From Alphaproteobacteria bacterium (GTDB taxonomy: Bacteria > Pseudomonadota > Alphaproteobacteria > Rhizobiales > Xanthobacteraceae): 5,762 bases of DNA. Positions 5,283 to 5,762 of the stretch are shown here, piece after piece (within the stretch, counting starts at the first letter, position 1; every line of letters starts with the position of its first letter). The position numbers and the translations under genes were made by a program. Under the pieces are notes generated by a model that ran no database searches, was not told the DNA's origin, and saw nothing but the letters and a program-made list of their open reading frames with translations. The stretch covers positions 1 to 5,762 of the forward strand of contig VAZS01000218.1 in the NCBI GenBank assembly GCA_005884855.1. Reading direction: 5' to 3'.

Positions 5283-5762
5283 TGGACGGCGCGCACGATA
5301 TGGGCGGGGTAGCATGGTCCGAGCCGGTGCAACCGGAGCCGAACGAGCCGGTGTTTCACGCGGAATGGGAGCGGCGCGCATTCGCTCTCACGCTGGCAAT
5401 GTCGATGCCCGGCGGCTGGAACATCGACATGTCCCGCTTTGCCCGTGAGGATCGCCCGCCCAAGGACTATCTCAGCAAGAGCTATTACCAGATCTGGCTA
5501 GCGGGACTCGAGCGTTTGATGCTCGAGCGCCAAATGATTTCAACCGACGAGATCGCGGCCGGCGAATCTCTGCATCCGGCAAAACCGGTAGCGAAGAGGC
5601 TGACGCCTGACGGCGTCGCCGCCATGCTGCATCGGGGCGGACCTACCGAGCGGGAAGCAAAGCGCCCTGCTCTGTTCGCCGCGGGCGACCGCGTTCGCGC
5701 GAAGATGATCCATCCGGCGACGCATACCCGCCTGCCACGCTATGTGCGCGGACATGCCGGCA
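5282..5762 (+). CDS. nthB: Nitrile hydratase beta subunit (partial, runs off the window)
   Basis: The frame starts at ATG 5282, sharing one base with the nthA stop (TGATG), and stays open to the window end, giving 160 residues of a protein usually about 220-230 long. It opens [10 protein letters not shown], the signature start of nitrile hydratase beta subunits, followed by EPVFHAEWERRAFALTLAM (22-40), WNIDMSRFARE (46-56), YYQIWLAGLERLMLER (68-83) and a C-terminal SH3-like barrel beginning FAAGDRVRAK (132-141) with HPATHTRLPRYVRG (144-157). R52, and an arginine in the TRLPRYVRG motif, correspond by pattern to the beta arginines that contact the oxidised cysteines of the alpha subunit. The remaining barrel is outside the window. 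Cobalt-type operons usually carry a small activator/chaperone gene next, which should lie just downstream. Confidence 0.94.
   Translation, partial: MDGAHDMGGVAWSEPVQPEPNEPVFHAEWERRAFALTLAMSMPGGWNIDMSRFAREDRPPKDYLSKSYYQIWLAGLERLMLERQMISTDEIAAGESLHPAKPVAKRLTPDGVAAMLHRGGPTEREAKRPALFAAGDRVRAKMIHPATHTRLPRYVRGHAG

Noticed and set aside
4782..5381. 199-codon minus-strand reading frame across nthA and the start of nthB
   Set aside because: Antisense to two strongly supported genes, with a low-complexity Arg/Pro-rich translation; a shadow frame.

Overview
The window looks like chromosomal DNA of a Bradyrhizobium-type alphaproteobacterium (Nitrobacteraceae/Rhizobiales). The coding regions are GC-rich with G/C-rich third positions, genes are coupled through ATGA and TGATG overlaps, and the long proteins closely resemble remembered Bradyrhizobium families. 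The assignment rests on protein resemblance alone; no search was run.

Layout. (1) 1-907, + strand: the 3' end of a probable TatD-family metal-dependent DNase, coupled by an ATGA overlap to a complete PhnP-like metallo-beta-lactamase-fold hydrolase. (2) 967-2616, - strand: a complete AMP-binding acyl-CoA synthetase, convergent with the first pair. (3) 2617-3081: about 465 bp without a conventional gene but rich in signals. It holds a candidate sigma70 promoter reading toward the synthetase, two 16-bp palindromes, a nested stem structure that could be an RNA, an imperfect tandem repeat with hairpins, and a 24-codon ORF with a strong Shine-Dalgarno and a Tat-like SRRxLL start. (4) 3082-3755, - strand: a broken enoyl-CoA hydratase/isomerase (crotonase) gene. 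The N-terminal three quarters and the C-terminal tail lie in different frames, and the segment between them is missing. (5) 3771-4529, - strand: a secreted, probably outer-membrane beta-barrel protein of unknown function, immediately upstream of the crotonase. (6) 4656-5762, + strand: divergent nthA-nthB, encoding a cobalt-type nitrile hydratase; nthB runs off the window.

How the genes may work together. Nitrile hydratase turns nitriles into amides. An amidase, not in this window, would release carboxylic acids, which an acyl-CoA synthetase could activate and a crotonase could process further. That link is inference from proximity only; the synthetase and nitrile hydratase are on opposite strands, and the crotonase copy appears dead. 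The most informative observations are the crotonase deletion and the dense regulatory or decayed interval next to it. I see no defence system, mobile element, CRISPR array, rRNA or tRNA here.
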